This document shows positions 1 to 9,854 of a stretch of 17,736 nucleotides of DNA, one piece after another; the first letter of the stretch is position 1; the number at the start of each line of letters is the position of its first letter. The DNA comes from Candidatus Villigracilis propinquus (GTDB taxonomy: Bacteria > Chloroflexota > Anaerolineae > Anaerolineales > Villigracilaceae). The translations under genes were made by a program, and so were the position numbers. The stretch lies in NCBI GenBank assembly GCA_016714565.1, contig JADKDM010000035.1, positions 1 to 17,736 on the forward strand, in the 5' to 3' direction. A model generated the notes under the pieces. That model was not told the origin of the DNA and ran no database searches. It worked only from the letters and a program-made list of their open reading frames with translations.

Positions 1-33
1 TGGAAACATTGTCCAGGCCTTAACTTCCTGATA

Positions 34-901
34 TCAGCACAAAGCTTTTACTATGAACCAATACGCTCCAATAATCATAGGCATGGAAATTCGGTAAATA
101 ACAAGAGAAATTGGGGAAGATCAGAACGAATACAATTGTATATATCCCAGGGAATAATTGTGTGTCATACGGGCTAGGAAATAAACTGGGTGCAGGTTTT
201 GGGGTGATAAGTAGCGATCAGGTTCGTTGTGATCAAGCCGATCACGCCCTCTCGGGGCCGGATACATTAACAGACGTTAAGAATACGCAAAAAGGCAATA
301 GACCAGCAGGCCCCGGATGATGTCCTGATACAGCATTCCCAGGCGGCGTGAGGCAAACCAGCACGGAAGCCGCCAGTCTGCCAGAACGAGCCGACTGGCA
401 CAAAAATCAAACTCGACAAACTAAATACCTGGCGGAAGGCCAGGAACATGACAGCCAAAAGAAGGACCTTGATGACGGTGTTAAAAATCAATTGGTACAA
501 TCCGGAAAGCAGCAGGCCCTCACGAGGAATATTGATTTTCGAGAGCATAGTTTTGTTCTCTGTAACCTGTGCCAATGGAGTAGAGATAGCCTCGCTGAAC
601 ACCTGCCATAGCATCGTGCCGGTGACTACAAAAACCGTGTAGGAAACACCGGTATCATCCATGCTGACAACATTATTACTGCGCGGATTTATCCACAAAG
701 CGGCCGTGGCAAGCGGAGGAGAAAGCGCCCAGCCAAGCCCAGCAAAGACTGGCGGTAGAGAGCTGTGAGATTTCTCCCTGCAAACAATCCAACGCCCAGC
801 TCCCGTGAGCGGCAACCCCGTCAAACTCCATCTCTCAAATGGGCGATAATGGAATGTTTGGACGCCTCTGCCGAATAGATGGTATTTTCGTTTCTTATCA
901 T
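34..901 (-). CDS. ABC-2 type polysaccharide export permease (Wzm-like), frameshifted
   Basis: This is the integral-membrane subunit of an ABC exporter that moves O-antigen or capsule-type polysaccharide across the inner membrane. The longest open part, about 800 down to 400, reads VSMDDTGVSYTVFVVTGTML, then ALAQ-type text ending TENKTMLSKINIPREGLLLS, and hydrophobic segments, all typical of Wzm/KpsM permeases. Upstream, in other frames, are TIYSAEASKHSIIAHLRDGV and RNLTALYRQSLLG, the usual N-terminus. Downstream are RRLGMLYQDIIRGLLV, YPAPREGVIGLITTN and SLVIYRISMPMII, the usual last segments. ATG at 901 and TGA at 34 give about 289 codons, the family length. At least four frame changes are needed. 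The partner ATPase should lie beyond the left edge. The family is clear; whether the gene is intact in the organism is not. Confidence 0.78.
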
Positions 902-1041
902 CGGATGCGTTCTCGCATTGGTGCCGAACTTTTTTGTCCAAGTGCAATCCACTGAATTTATGCTATAAGCGTATCAATTGATATCCCCTGTTCAAGGAAG
1001 TCAATATAGAGATATTTAATTATGAAGTATTAAATAGTTAG

Positions 1042-2030
1042 TCAGAAAACGGCCGCTTTGGCACTAGGAATGCGATAGGAACTAAATTTTAATGCGAATA
1101 ATTTACTTAATAGCTTTATCCATTGAGTATTAAGTAATTTCCCTATTTCCCAAATAAATTTCCCTGGCCCCAATTTCGTTGAGGTGATCATCAAAAAATC
1201 TCCCTGATCAAACGAGTCGCTTGTCAAGAAGTTTATATAAAGCAACATTAGAGTATAAATTACATCGGTCTGTCATTGTTTGGATGGTTCGCGACAATTG
1301 TTTTTCATCAAATTCTCAATATAAGTCTTGAGAAAGCTGGTGGTGTATAAAATAACTTGGACGTTATACTCATCCGCAAAAGGAAATAATGGACATCAAA
1401 TCATCAGCATTTTTATCGAAAAGATCACTCGTCGCCGTATGCCTCTGGTAAGCCACTTGCTGCTGCCTGCACCAAATCCACGTTGACATCAGGAGCTAAC
1501 CTTTGCCCCCACCCCAATTCGAAGTTGCTTAATACTACCGCGCCCTTTATCTATATAATAAGAAAATGTTCTCCCAGAATTCATCTCCGGCCTGTTACTA
1601 AGCAGCTCCAGATGATCCGAAATCTGATATACCTTAGTCCTCATGGAGTAATATATGGAGCCGTTCTTTATTCGCCACGACTCGGGCTATCCCCATGTCA
1701 TAAAACAGCGGAAAGTGCAGGAGCTGGAATTTACTATAATACAAAATGGGACCAATTATTTTTATACTTTCAAGTATTTTTATAGTCATAATATAAAGAC
1801 TGAAACATAGAATGCGTCAGAAGCTTTTGCATCGATATAAGCAGGATTTATGTCACTTGATATGCATAAGAACTCCCAGGAATAGCACCTCAATAGTAGA
1901 CGCGTTTTCGTCCAGATACTCTCTTTTATACAAATAATCATTGGGGATATTCCATAAGAGGATCTCAACAGAACCCACTCGCCAATAAAACGGGATTATA
2001 AAAAAACAAAATTCTTTAAAATCTTCTCAT
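1042..2030 (-). CDS. SGNH-hydrolase-like protein accompanying an MBOAT acyltransferase, frameshifted
   Basis: Piecewise translation gives EILLWNIPNDYLYKREYLDE, then IEVLFLGSSYAY followed by DINPAYIDAKA and SQSLYYDYKIL. Later come MSIISFADEYNVQVILYTTP and, near the end, DDHLNEIGARKFIWEIGKLL. The GSS near the N-terminus and the D-x-H-L pair near the C-terminus are the serine block and the Asp/His block of SGNH-fold proteins, which often act with MBOAT proteins in acetylating surface glycans. ATG at 2030 lies 16 bases after the stop of the MBOAT gene. About 330 codons fit the family. Many indels, roughly one per 60 to 100 bases, scatter the protein over three frames. The fold assignment comes from motifs and context. 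The precise substrate is unknown. Confidence 0.66.
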
Positions 2031-2045
2031 GATCAATACTCAACG

Positions 2046-3490
2046 CTAGAACTGGGCATATATAAATTGTTGCTGCGAACCTGAAAAATAAAAATAATAA
2101 ATATCATGGCGTAATAAAAGCCCATCTCGTAAAGGCCTGGAAACGGAAATTCATGGCAAACTGCGCAATCGCAAATTTTGTTTCCCTGTTAAGCCACTCA
2201 AGAGTCACAAAAAATACAATAAGCGCCAATATTTTTTCGCGGCAGTGTTTCCGGCATCACAAACAGTGACTTTAGAAAATTCCGGAGATGTAAAGAACTG
2301 CATAGCTCAGGTCTTCCCGTGCGAAAGAATATCCGGGTAAAGGTAGATTAACCAAAAGCGAAACCAAGTCTGACCGATCTCTCTTTTATCGACAGGAGGT
2401 ACCTCCCTGCGCAGCAACTCTGAACTATTCCACTCTGTTGAAGCGTCTAAACAGAATAAGGTATAAAGCATTGAAGCCCCCATATAATAAAAGTCCGGGT
2501 CGCTGTGCCGCAACAGTAAGTAAAAAACATTATCATTGTATTTGGGCTGTTACAGGACGGGAGAATGTGCGGTAGCTCAAGCGGAAAAAACATAATCCAC
2601 CGAAACCAGGAGGAAAGTGACATGCCCTTTATACGCGGAGAACTCAAGCAATATCTCTTGAAGAAATGAGGAGAAGGCAAGAGATTCTGTAATAATTCAA
2701 ATCGCGAAAGCCTTGCAGACCCCGAAGTGCAACCTCCGAATAGCCGGAAGAATCCCAGCATATGTTTGAAATGAAAATAATATTGCCCCCAACACCACGG
2801 TGCTGCCCGAATAATCAGTGGGAGTCGCAAAGATCGTGTTACATACTCAGCACACAACCGTCTGCAATCGCAATTTTTTAAAATAACCCCACGGGAATTT
2901 GTCTCAGGCCAAATGCTGCAGCCTGGTCAAAGTCAATTTTCGTTACTGTTGATACATGAAACAATAAATGAGATGCTCTTTCAATGGGCCAGCCAACAGA
3001 GCAGGAAAAAAGAAACTAATAAAAACAGAGTGATCAATATAATCCCTCGAAAGGATTGATTTTGTTCCTGAACACATCAATAATGTGGGATAACCCGCAA
3101 AGTGTAAAAGATATCCCGATCGGCAATATTACCTTTGACACCACAGAGTTATGCAATACCGTTAAGTTGGAAACATGTCTGAAATTAAATTAATCCAGGT
3201 GCCGGGAAGCTTGAAATGCCAACACCCCCACATTCAGGGCGACAACGCAATAAAGCCAATATTGCCTCTATGGTTGACCCTTGAGACCATTAAAATCTTT
3301 ATACCGACAATGAAATTAAATGCTGTGGAAGAGCAACGAGCAACAGAAATCTACAAAATCCCATTGAAAACAAAAATGTGGCAGAACAAGAAGTAAAATA
3401 TTTTGAGCTTTCCAGTTTTGTTTCAAACATAGACCAATAAAGCATAAAATGATCAATAAAAAATGCGTATTCCACGGAACTAAAATTCAT
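2046..3490 (-). CDS. MBOAT family O-acyltransferase (AlgI-like), frameshifted
   Basis: Members of this multi-pass membrane family transfer acyl (often acetyl) groups to exported polysaccharide. The start at 3490 reads MNFSSVEYAFFI and is preceded by GGAGGAAGG about six bases upstream, an excellent ribosome site. In order, over several frames, I read ILPIGISFTL, HIIDVFRNK, FISFFPALLAGPIERASHLL, TKIDFDQAAAFGLRQIPVGL, KIAIADG, SARLSRFELLQN, MSLSSWFR and TFIIWGLQCF. The end is GSQQQFIYAQF followed by TAG at 2046. These match the MBOAT landmarks (VGISFYTF, FFPQLVAGPIER, FFKKVVIADR, RWHISLSTWFRDY, LWHGANWTFIIWG, FIYFQF). The span gives about 481 codons, the usual size. The catalytic-His LWHG block near 2500 is garbled by indels and substitutions. 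The identification is secure; functional integrity is not. Confidence 0.84.
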
Positions 3491-4136
3491 CTTGACCTTC
3501 CTCCGATGCATTCTCCCATTATTGACATTCTTTGTCAAGATAAACTCACCGAACTCCACATGGCTTTCTCAAAGTCCGGTATGTAACATGTCGCTCTGAG
3601 GTACATCGTCGCGAGCCGAGAAAGAGTCTCTTAATAAATAGTAGAGACCCGTAACCCGCTCAGGAACAGACACATGTTGCGTTTTTATCAATCTACTTTG
3701 AGAAAACCATGCCGAACTCCCCGTTGGACTTCCAAAGTAAAAAATCTCATGCGAATAAGCGGGAATTCGCCCAGATTCGGAAGCTTATCATAATTAGGTT
3801 TTGCTACTAAACAATATTTTTTCATGGGTGGCGGAAGGTCAAAGACCGGATAAATAACGATCAAGCAGACTGTTGTTGGGTAAAAGTCGTTTTTTCTAAA
3901 GGTGGTGCCGTGTTTTGCTTAAAAGCGATAAAATGCTCTGGCATGGTCTTCTTGAGGCAAGTTGGGTTTGATAGACTTCAGCTTTCCTCGATTGGCCTAT
4001 TTTATTTATCTTATTTTAGCGAAGGTATTGGCCCGGCTAAAAGGATCAAGCGGCACTGGAATCACCATGCCAGGTTCTCAGCATATCCCCGCCGAAACTT
4101 GTGTTGCCGAGGGTTTCAAAACAACCTTTTAATATA
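3491..4136. other. Unassigned AT-rich stretch upstream of the MBOAT gene
   Basis: No gene could be recognised. On the minus strand, about 4010 to 3650, one frame stays mostly open and reads protein-like text such as KSIKPNLPQEDHARAFYRF, then VCLIVIYPVFDLPPPMKKYC and YDKLPNLGEFPLIRMRFFT, with one internal stop. It may be part of a frameshifted gene of the polysaccharide cassette, but I cannot name a family. Nested inverted repeats occupy 3556-3713 and are listed separately. Confidence 0.4.
3556..3713. repeat. Nested imperfect inverted repeat
   Basis: CATGGCTTTCTCAAAGT near 3560 is matched in inverted orientation by ACTTTGAGAAAACCATG near 3700 (16 of 17 positions). Inside these arms ACATGT occurs in both arms, and GTCTCT and AGAGAC flank a short AT-rich centre near 3640. 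The whole could fold as one long irregular hairpin between the unassigned stretch and the MBOAT start. Confidence 0.45.
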
Positions 4137-4179
4137 AATTACGAACCAGCGCGAACTCCATCAAGCCTGGTTCGTAATT
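4137..4179. terminator. 13-base perfect inverted repeat after the S8 protease gene
   Basis: AATTACGAACCAG (4137-4149) and CTGGTTCGTAATT (4167-4179) are exact inverse complements around a 17-base loop. It lies immediately after the minus-strand stop at 4183, so a role in ending that transcript is plausible. No clear U-run follows on the minus strand, so it could equally be a repeat end or an mRNA-stabilising hairpin. Confidence 0.5.
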
Positions 4180-4182
4180 AAG

Positions 4183-7100
4183 TTAATAAACACGCCACCT
4201 TTTTACAGGACAGCTATATACAAGCGGGCATCCAGCGTACTGGGGTTGGCTGCTCAAAATACAAGGGCAGCACGTATTTGTCGACAACTGTCCACAGGGC
4301 AGGACCCATCGCTCGATTGAAGCCAATTCAGCGGTACAGGCTGGCTTCTCTTTGGCACTCATAAGGGGCTGAGTCTTCGCTCCCGGGACGCTGCTGACAA
4401 CGATCGGGCCGTCCGCGACGTTGTAGACTTCAAACCGGCTGTCCGAGGCGCCCAAGAGATAGGAACCGACTACGGTTGAGCCGATCTTCACGGTGATGGT
4501 TCTGGCCACATTATCGACATTCGCCATGAGCACGGCATTGTAGAGGGTGGAATCGGTGCCGTTGAAGCGCGGGATGACATAGCTGTTCCAGATCTTTTCA
4601 TATGGCAGCGCCATGGACTGGGCCACCCCCGTCCAGCCGCCGGTGGGCGTGGGTCTTCTCCACTGGTTCAGGGAGGCTACGATCTTCGCGCCATTGTTGC
4701 TGCTGATCTCCACCGGACCGCCATCCAGAGCGTACCTCACCACCATGCTGGTGCTGGGCGGCATCACGTAGGTTCCACGGGAGACCCCGGCGATGGTCAC
4801 ATCCACAGTGGTGGAAAAGGTATCGACATTGGCGAAAGCCAGCGAGGCATCCAGATAGCCGGGCCACATCCCGAAATAGATGGGGATGAGATACTTGTCG
4901 GATAATTGTGTGGTGGGCAATCCCATCATCTCGGACTGGCCGTTGTATTCACCGGTGGCTCCGGCTCGTTTCAACTCGTAGAGCGAGGCGACGATCTTCG
5001 CTCCGGTAACGCTGCTGACCACCAGCGGACCACCGGTGACGTTGTAGACTTCAAATCGGCTGTCGGAGGGTCCCAAGAGATAGGAACCCATGAACGCTCC
5101 GCCGATGGTGACGGTGATGGTTCTGGGGACGGTATCGACATTGGCCATGAGGACGGCATTGTAGAGGGTGGAATCTGTGCCGTTGTAGTAGGGCATGGCA
5201 TAGCTATTGGAGATCTGTCCGACCGGCAGGGCCATGGACTGGGCGACACCCGTCCAGCCGCCGGTGGGAGTGGGTCTTCTCCACTGGTTGAGGGAGGCGA
5301 TGATGCCGACCCCGTTATTGCTGCTGATCTCCACCGGGCCGCCGTCCAGAGCATACTGCAACACCTTACTCGTTTCAGGATTCATATGATAGACCCCTCT
5401 GGATACACCAGAGATCGTCACATCAATATCCGTCGGCCCGCTGAACTCCGCCGCCCACGTTGACCGTGATCGGTCCCCAATCATTATTGTCTTTATCTTC
5501 AACGCCTTCGGCTATATTACAAGCTGCGTCTGCGTACAGCCAGAGGGTGTAGGAACCAGCGGCAAGGCCGTCTGTGACTTCCACCTTTACCAGGCCGTTA
5601 TCGGAATCCCCGGGAGAGATGCCACCGAAAAGACTCGATGGATAATAATCACCCAGATCCGGCGAATCCCATGGATTGACGGAATATAGACAACCTTCGA
5701 GATAATCGTTAGGGGGCGTATCACTTTCATGCCCGGGAGGAGATACCTGAAGCGGTGCAAAGCGGCTTTGAAAATATACAGAGCGGTAAAACGGAGCCGC
5801 AGCCGTAGCGCCGCGGTTCTTGACAAATATTTTTACATAAAAGGTCTGGTCAGGATCGGGATTGTTGGCAGGGATGGGGATCAGTCCGGCGGCATCTTCT
5901 GTCAGCTGATAGCCGGTGATCACAAGGTCAGCCTTTTTAGCTTTGGTCACTGCGGCAAAGGCATTGACGCGCCCCCACCCGGTTACTTCGTCCCAGCCTG
6001 CGGTGTCAAGATCGTCCGCAGTCTTTTGAAGAATTTCCTGAACATGCGCGGGGGTCATATTTGGATTAACAGAAAGCATCAACCCAACCACACCGGAAAC
6101 GATGGGAGCCGCACCGGATGTGCCATTCATGGTGCCCGTATAATCCACCCCACAAGCGGGATCATAATCGGGGTCAGCCGATATAGCTATACCCATATTC
6201 GCCCATAATATCGGTGGTCGTGAGGTTGACGCCCGGCCGCCGTAACATCGAGGGCGGAGCCATAATTGCTTCCCCACGATTCATTATTGCCGCATGCGCC
6301 ATCCAAAAGATGTTTTCTCTGGTCGCACATATTCAGCGCGCCGACCGAGATCACATTGCTTAGGGAGGCGGGCCAAAGGACACTATTCTCATTGTTATTC
6401 CCTGCCGACGCCACCACAACCGAGCCTGTGCCGCCGCGCCCGTTCGTGACCGCATCGGTAATGGCCGTATTTACTACAGTGGCGCCCAAACCGCCGCCCC
6501 AGCTATTATTCAAAACATCCGCGCCGTTTGTATATGCCCAGGTTATGCCATTCGCCGCCCAGGCGTCGGTGTAAACCCAGTCAATGGTAGTATCGACCAT
6601 ACAGCGATCCGTATAGGCATGATCCGGCAAAGCTGGCAAACGCCGGAAACACCCTGAGCGTTATTACTCACGGCCGCCGCAATGCCTGCCACGGCTGTGC
6701 CATGCGCATCATCTCGTAAAGGGGCCGGAGCGCCGTTACTGCCCAGCCCGGTGGCATCATACCCGGCCACCAGATTGGTGGCCAAATCCGCATGGGTCAG
6801 GTCCACGCCTTCATCGATAATTGCGATGATCACGCTCGTATCGCCCTTCGTGATATCCCAGGCTTCAGGAGCGTCGATATCGGCGTCTACCGTGGCCCCA
6901 AATTGACCCGTACTATTCAAGTACCACTGATGAGCAGCATAATAGGAATCATTCGGCACAAACATCGGGCCAACAGAAGATGGGGTTTCTGTGGATGCTT
7001 CCACACCGGCGGGGGCAATGCGCACAAAATTCGGGGCGGCAAAAAGGGCAATACCGCTCTCCTGATAATGATTGGCCATCCCGAGGGCATCCAGCGAGGC

Positions 7101-7712
7101 GGCGGAGGTGACCCGCAGGACAAAGGTATTTTCCTGCCCGAGGATCGGGGAGACCACTTCCACACCGCGCGCGGCGTTGAGTTCGTCAATAACTGCCATA
7201 CTTGTTTCGGGCGGGAAGGCGGCGACAAATTCATCGCTCACCACCATATCCACGCCTTCATAGGAATAGACCGGGTTCACCTGGGAAAAGCTGGATGAAC
7301 TGGCACGCATGGAATTAACGCCCTGCACAAGAGTTCTTGTCCGCAGGCCATCCTGCACAGGCAGAAGGGTCAACCCGAGGTGGGGAATTTCACGCGCGCC
7401 ATCCAGCGGAGCCACTGTGCTGCTGAACTTGCCGGTGACGGACTGCTGCTCTACTGTATCAGCGCTAACGAATTTAACTGAAACCCAATCCAGCGAAGGG
7501 GTAAGGTTGACGCGCTGCCCGTCCACATAGTAATAAAAGGAACTGCCATCCGTTGCCAATGGCTGCACATCCCCATTGGGTGCGGGCGGGGTGGGGTCCT
7601 GGGCATAGGCCACGCTGGCATTGCTTGCAGCAAAGCTGGAAGACAACAGGGCGATCATCCCAAAGATCGAAAATAACTTCATGAGCCAGGGGAGGGGTTT
7701 TCTCGTGTTCAT
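4183..7712 (-). CDS. Secreted subtilisin-like S8 serine protease with propeptide and C-terminal repeats, frameshifted
   Basis: This is a secreted endopeptidase of the subtilase family. I choose ATG at 7712 (MNTRKPLPW) because GAGG lies seven bases upstream; the TTG at 7724 lies just before that site. In order: a signal peptide (about residues 1-37, ending SVAYA); a propeptide-like domain (about 55-235); the catalytic Asp in IIDEGVDLTHADL (near 6815); His in DDAHGTAVAG (near 6704); oxyanion Asn in VVASAGNNNENS (near 6399); Ser in MNGTSGAAPIVSG (near 6118). A CARDB-like beta domain follows (about 5920-5460), then alternating repeats. All catalytic residues survive. Frame changes occur near 6610, 6235, 6180, 5450 and 4370. 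About 1,175 codons in total. A lipoprotein copy of its propeptide lies 38 bases upstream in the same direction, so the two are probably co-transcribed. Confidence 0.88.
4187..5433 (-). repeat. Alternating A-B-A-B protein repeats in the S8 protease C-terminus
   Basis: Two unit types of about 100 residues alternate with a period of 207 codons (621 bases). A units (5433-5134 and 4821-4513) share GGPVEISSNNG, ASLNQWRRPTPTGGWTGVAQ and NGTDSTLYNAVLMANVD. B units (5133-4822 and 4512 to about 4187) share SDSRFEVYNV and VVSSV, and B1 has GAKIVASLYELKRAG. The A units are close to 90 per cent identical in DNA over about 4602-4725 and 5223-5346, so duplication is fairly recent or homogenised. The last B unit is shortened and frame-broken. 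Such beta-rich repeats usually serve adhesion or spacing at the cell surface. Confidence 0.82.
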
Positions 7713-7750
7713 TATGTACCTCAATTTTAACTAGTAGTTAATATCGTTTA

Positions 7751-8449
7751 TTAGTGGTTTATTCGAATAAAATTTGGAGCGGCGTGAAGCGCAATGCCGC
7801 TTTCCTGATACAAATTCGCCATGGAGAGCGCGTCCAATTCCGCGCCGCCCGTGACCCGCAAAACAAAAGTATTGTCCTGCCCCAAGATCGGCTGCACCAA
7901 CTCCACGCCGTGCGCGGCGTTGGCCTCATCGATCTCGGCCTGGCTCGTCGCGGGTGGGAACGTGGCAATAAATTCATCCCCCACTGCCATCTCGGCATCC
8001 GCAGTATAAAAAAGCGGATTCACCAGCAGGAAATTTATTTTATCACCACGCATCTTTTCCATAAGTTCGGTGTGTGCCCGGGGGGAGAGGCCTGTTTGCA
8101 AAGGCAGGATCGTGATGCCCAAAGGCGGAATATCGCGCGCCTGATCCAAAGAGCCCAACGGGCTGCCATAGCTCATCAAAACATCTTCCCGAACAGCGCG
8201 GTCGGCGCTTGCAAACTTTACCACGATCCATTCAAACGAAGGCGTCAATGGCACACGCGCACCATCCAAATAATAATAGTATTCGGTCTCTGCGGGAATG
8301 GTCTGGCTGGGTTCTGCGGGTGTAGTGGGTTGATTATCGACAACAATGGGGGTACTGCTCTGCATGCACCCCGCAACGACCAATCCCCCTAACAGCGCCA
8401 GCTTATAAATAAGTTTGCGAGACGAATAATTTGTTTGAACGTTTTGCAT
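7751..8449 (-). CDS. Lipoprotein homologous to the propeptide of the adjacent S8 protease
   Basis: One of the few fully open genes here. From ATG at 8449 (MQNVQTNY) there is a lipoprotein signal with lipobox LVVAGC, so the mature protein should be membrane-anchored. A TTG four codons upstream lacks a ribosome site. After a Thr/Pro-rich linker the whole protein parallels residues about 60-235 of the downstream protease: YYYYLDGARVPLTPSFEW against YYYVDGQRVNLTPSLDW, VELVQPILGQDNTFVLRVT against VEVVSPILGQENTFVLRVT, and YQESGIALHAAPNFIRI against YQESGIALFAAPNFVRI. It stops exactly where the protease propeptide ends, so it is a propeptide without a protease. S8 propeptides act as folding chaperones and inhibitors. 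I infer a role in trans on the neighbouring protease; this is not shown by the sequence. Confidence 0.85.
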   Translation of the reverse strand: MQNVQTNYSSRKLIYKLALLGGLVVAGCMQSSTPIVVDNQPTTPAEPSQTIPAETEYYYYLDGARVPLTPSFEWIVVKFASADRAVREDVLMSYGSPLGSLDQARDIPPLGITILPLQTGLSPRAHTELMEKMRGDKINFLLVNPLFYTADAEMAVGDEFIATFPPATSQAEIDEANAAHGVELVQPILGQDNTFVLRVTGGAELDALSMANLYQESGIALHAAPNFIRINH

Positions 8450-8924
8450 TTCACTATCCAATCGGAACTATATGCAACCAGATCCTTTCCTGTCGTTGCC
8501 GTGTAAAAAGAGAGATGGTAGAGTCTCAAGAAAAGTCGTTATAGACTGAAGCTTCAAATTCTGCATCAGTCTATCCAAATGTATTTTATACCAAAGCAAC
8601 CGGCTTTTACAGGCCAAAAGTCCTATGAAATGGACCTGTAAGGTGCAACCGATGGAGTAGTTATATCTGAAGTTGAGAGAAGAACGTCTCGAAGGTGGAT
8701 CGGAGAGACTTTGGCCATTTTGAAACCTTCGGGACGGTGGTTTCAACAAATCACCTTACAACTTGTCGCCTTGAGCGAAGCGAAGGGTCTCGGTTTTCGG
8801 CAGCAGAGATGCTTCGCCGCAAAGAGCGGCTCCGCATGACATGGTCAAAAGTAAACCGATCAAGGTTAACCAGAAAAATATACTTGAAAAGTAGAAAAGA
8901 CTTTCATGAAGACCACTCGCACGC
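8450..8924. other. Intergenic region with palindromic repeats
   Basis: No gene is credible here. The stretch between the lipoprotein start and the rfbD stop holds several inverted repeats between 8637 and 8850, listed separately. The start-proximal part should carry the promoter of the lipoprotein-protease unit, but I see no convincing -35/-10 pair. Confidence 0.5.
8637..8850. repeat. Cluster of extragenic palindromic repeats
   Basis: TGTAAGGTG (8637-8645) is inverted at 8752-8760 (CACCTTACA). CGTCTCGAAGGTGG (8685-8698) is imperfectly inverted at 8723-8736. TGAAACC and GGTTTCA form a hairpin at 8721-8745. Beyond it, about 8763-8850, GAGCGAAGCGAAGGGTCTC faces GAGATGCTTCGCCGC and GGCTCCGCATGACA. 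The second pair resembles the dispersed GAGCGAAGCGAAG/CTTCGCTTCGCTC palindromes common between bacterial genes. Copy number in this genome cannot be judged from one window. Confidence 0.5.
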
Positions 8925-9803
8925 TCATTCCCCCATGGCCCATTGCAGGGCAATCTTCCAATCCGGCAGGCGCAGCCCGAACACCCGTTCAAAACGCGAG
9001 CAATCCAGCTCGGTAAAAAGAGGACGAAGAGCCGGAGTGGGGAAATCTGCGGTTAGGGCCGCTTCAAAATTCCGTACGATCTGCTCTTGCGGGCGGGGGT
9101 CAAATTCCAGAATGGCGCGCGTAAAATCAAAACGCGAAACTCCGCCAGCCCCGCCCAGGTGATACACGCCGTTTCGTTCCGCAAAATAAGCCTGCGCATC
9201 CGGCAGGCTGCGCGCGATCATTGCCGCCGTCGCCTCCGCCAGCATCCGCGCCCAGGTGGGGCTTCCGACCTGATCTGTGACGATCTTCAACGTCTCCTGT
9301 TTCCTCGCCCAGGATAACACCTTGGAGACGAACCCCGCCCCCCGCAGGCTATACACCCAGCTCGTCCGCAGGATGACATTCGCGCCTCCCACCTGACCGA
9401 TGGCCTGTTCGCCTTTCAATTTGCTTTGACCATACACGTTGAGCGGATTCGTCCGGTCCTCCTCGGTATAGGCGGAGGTCTTCGTGCCGTCAAAAACATA
9501 ATCGGTGGAATAGTGAACGAATGCCGCATTCAACTTGCGCGCCTCCTCCGCCATCACCATCGGAACTTTTTCATTCAACAGCATGGCCAGGTCAGGTTCC
9601 TTCTCTGCCTGATCCACAGCCGTAAACGCCGAGGCATTGACAATCACCTGCGGCTGCACATCATGAATGGCGCGAACCAGGGCGTCTATATTAATCAGGT
9701 CCAATTCATCGGGGCCAAACGCGTACATCTCCCCCAGCGGCGCAAGCGTCCGATTCAGTTCCCAGCCCAATTGACCGGTTTTTCCAAAAATCAGGATCTT
9801 TCC
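8925..9803 (-). CDS. rfbD: dTDP-4-dehydrorhamnose reductase
   Basis: This is the last step of dTDP-L-rhamnose synthesis: NADPH-dependent reduction of the 4-keto sugar. The NAD(P) fingerprint is in KILIFGKTGQLGWELN at the start. Further on are VNASAFTAVDQAEKEPDLA, HYSTDYVFDGTK with the catalytic Thr/Asp region, and the YxxxK pair in NVYGQSKLKGEQA. RTSWVYSLRGAGFVSKVL and DQVGSPTWARMLAEA complete the family pattern. About 290 codons is normal. The open frame continues upstream of the fingerprint without an ATG: AAG ATC CTG near 9800 follows AAGGGA directly. A start codon appears to have been lost to a small deletion, so the 5' end given is approximate. The preceding gene, rfbA, ends about 50 bases upstream. 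Confidence 0.9.
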   Translation of the reverse strand, partial: GKILIFGKTGQLGWELNRTLAPLGEMYAFGPDELDLINIDALVRAIHDVQPQVIVNASAFTAVDQAEKEPDLAMLLNEKVPMVMAEEARKLNAAFVHYSTDYVFDGTKTSAYTEEDRTNPLNVYGQSKLKGEQAIGQVGGANVILRTSWVYSLRGAGFVSKVLSWARKQETLKIVTDQVGSPTWARMLAEATAAMIARSLPDAQAYFAERNGVYHLGGAGGVSRFDFTRAILEFDPRPQEQIVRNFEAALTADFPTPALRPLFTELDCSRFERVFGLRLPDWKIALQWAMGE

Positions 9804-9854
9804 CTTTGTTTACAAACTGGCGGTCGCTATCTATCATAAAATTTCCTGCATTCC

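Noticed and set aside
1483..1785. 100-codon plus-strand open frame
   Set aside because: Lies opposite the SGNH-like gene, whose motifs are on the minus strand.
3910..4137. 75-codon plus-strand open frame
   Set aside because: No motifs; the minus strand reads more like protein, though unassigned.
4906..5463. 185-codon plus-strand open frame inside the protease repeats
   Set aside because: Antisense shadow of the repeat region; Gly/Asp-rich low-complexity text and no ribosome site.
7754..8392. 212-codon plus-strand open frame opposite the lipoprotein
   Set aside because: Antisense shadow of a well-supported lipoprotein gene; no recognisable motifs.
8468..8749. 93-codon minus-strand open frame in the intergenic region
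   Set aside because: Overlaps the palindromic repeats and has no ribosome site or family features.
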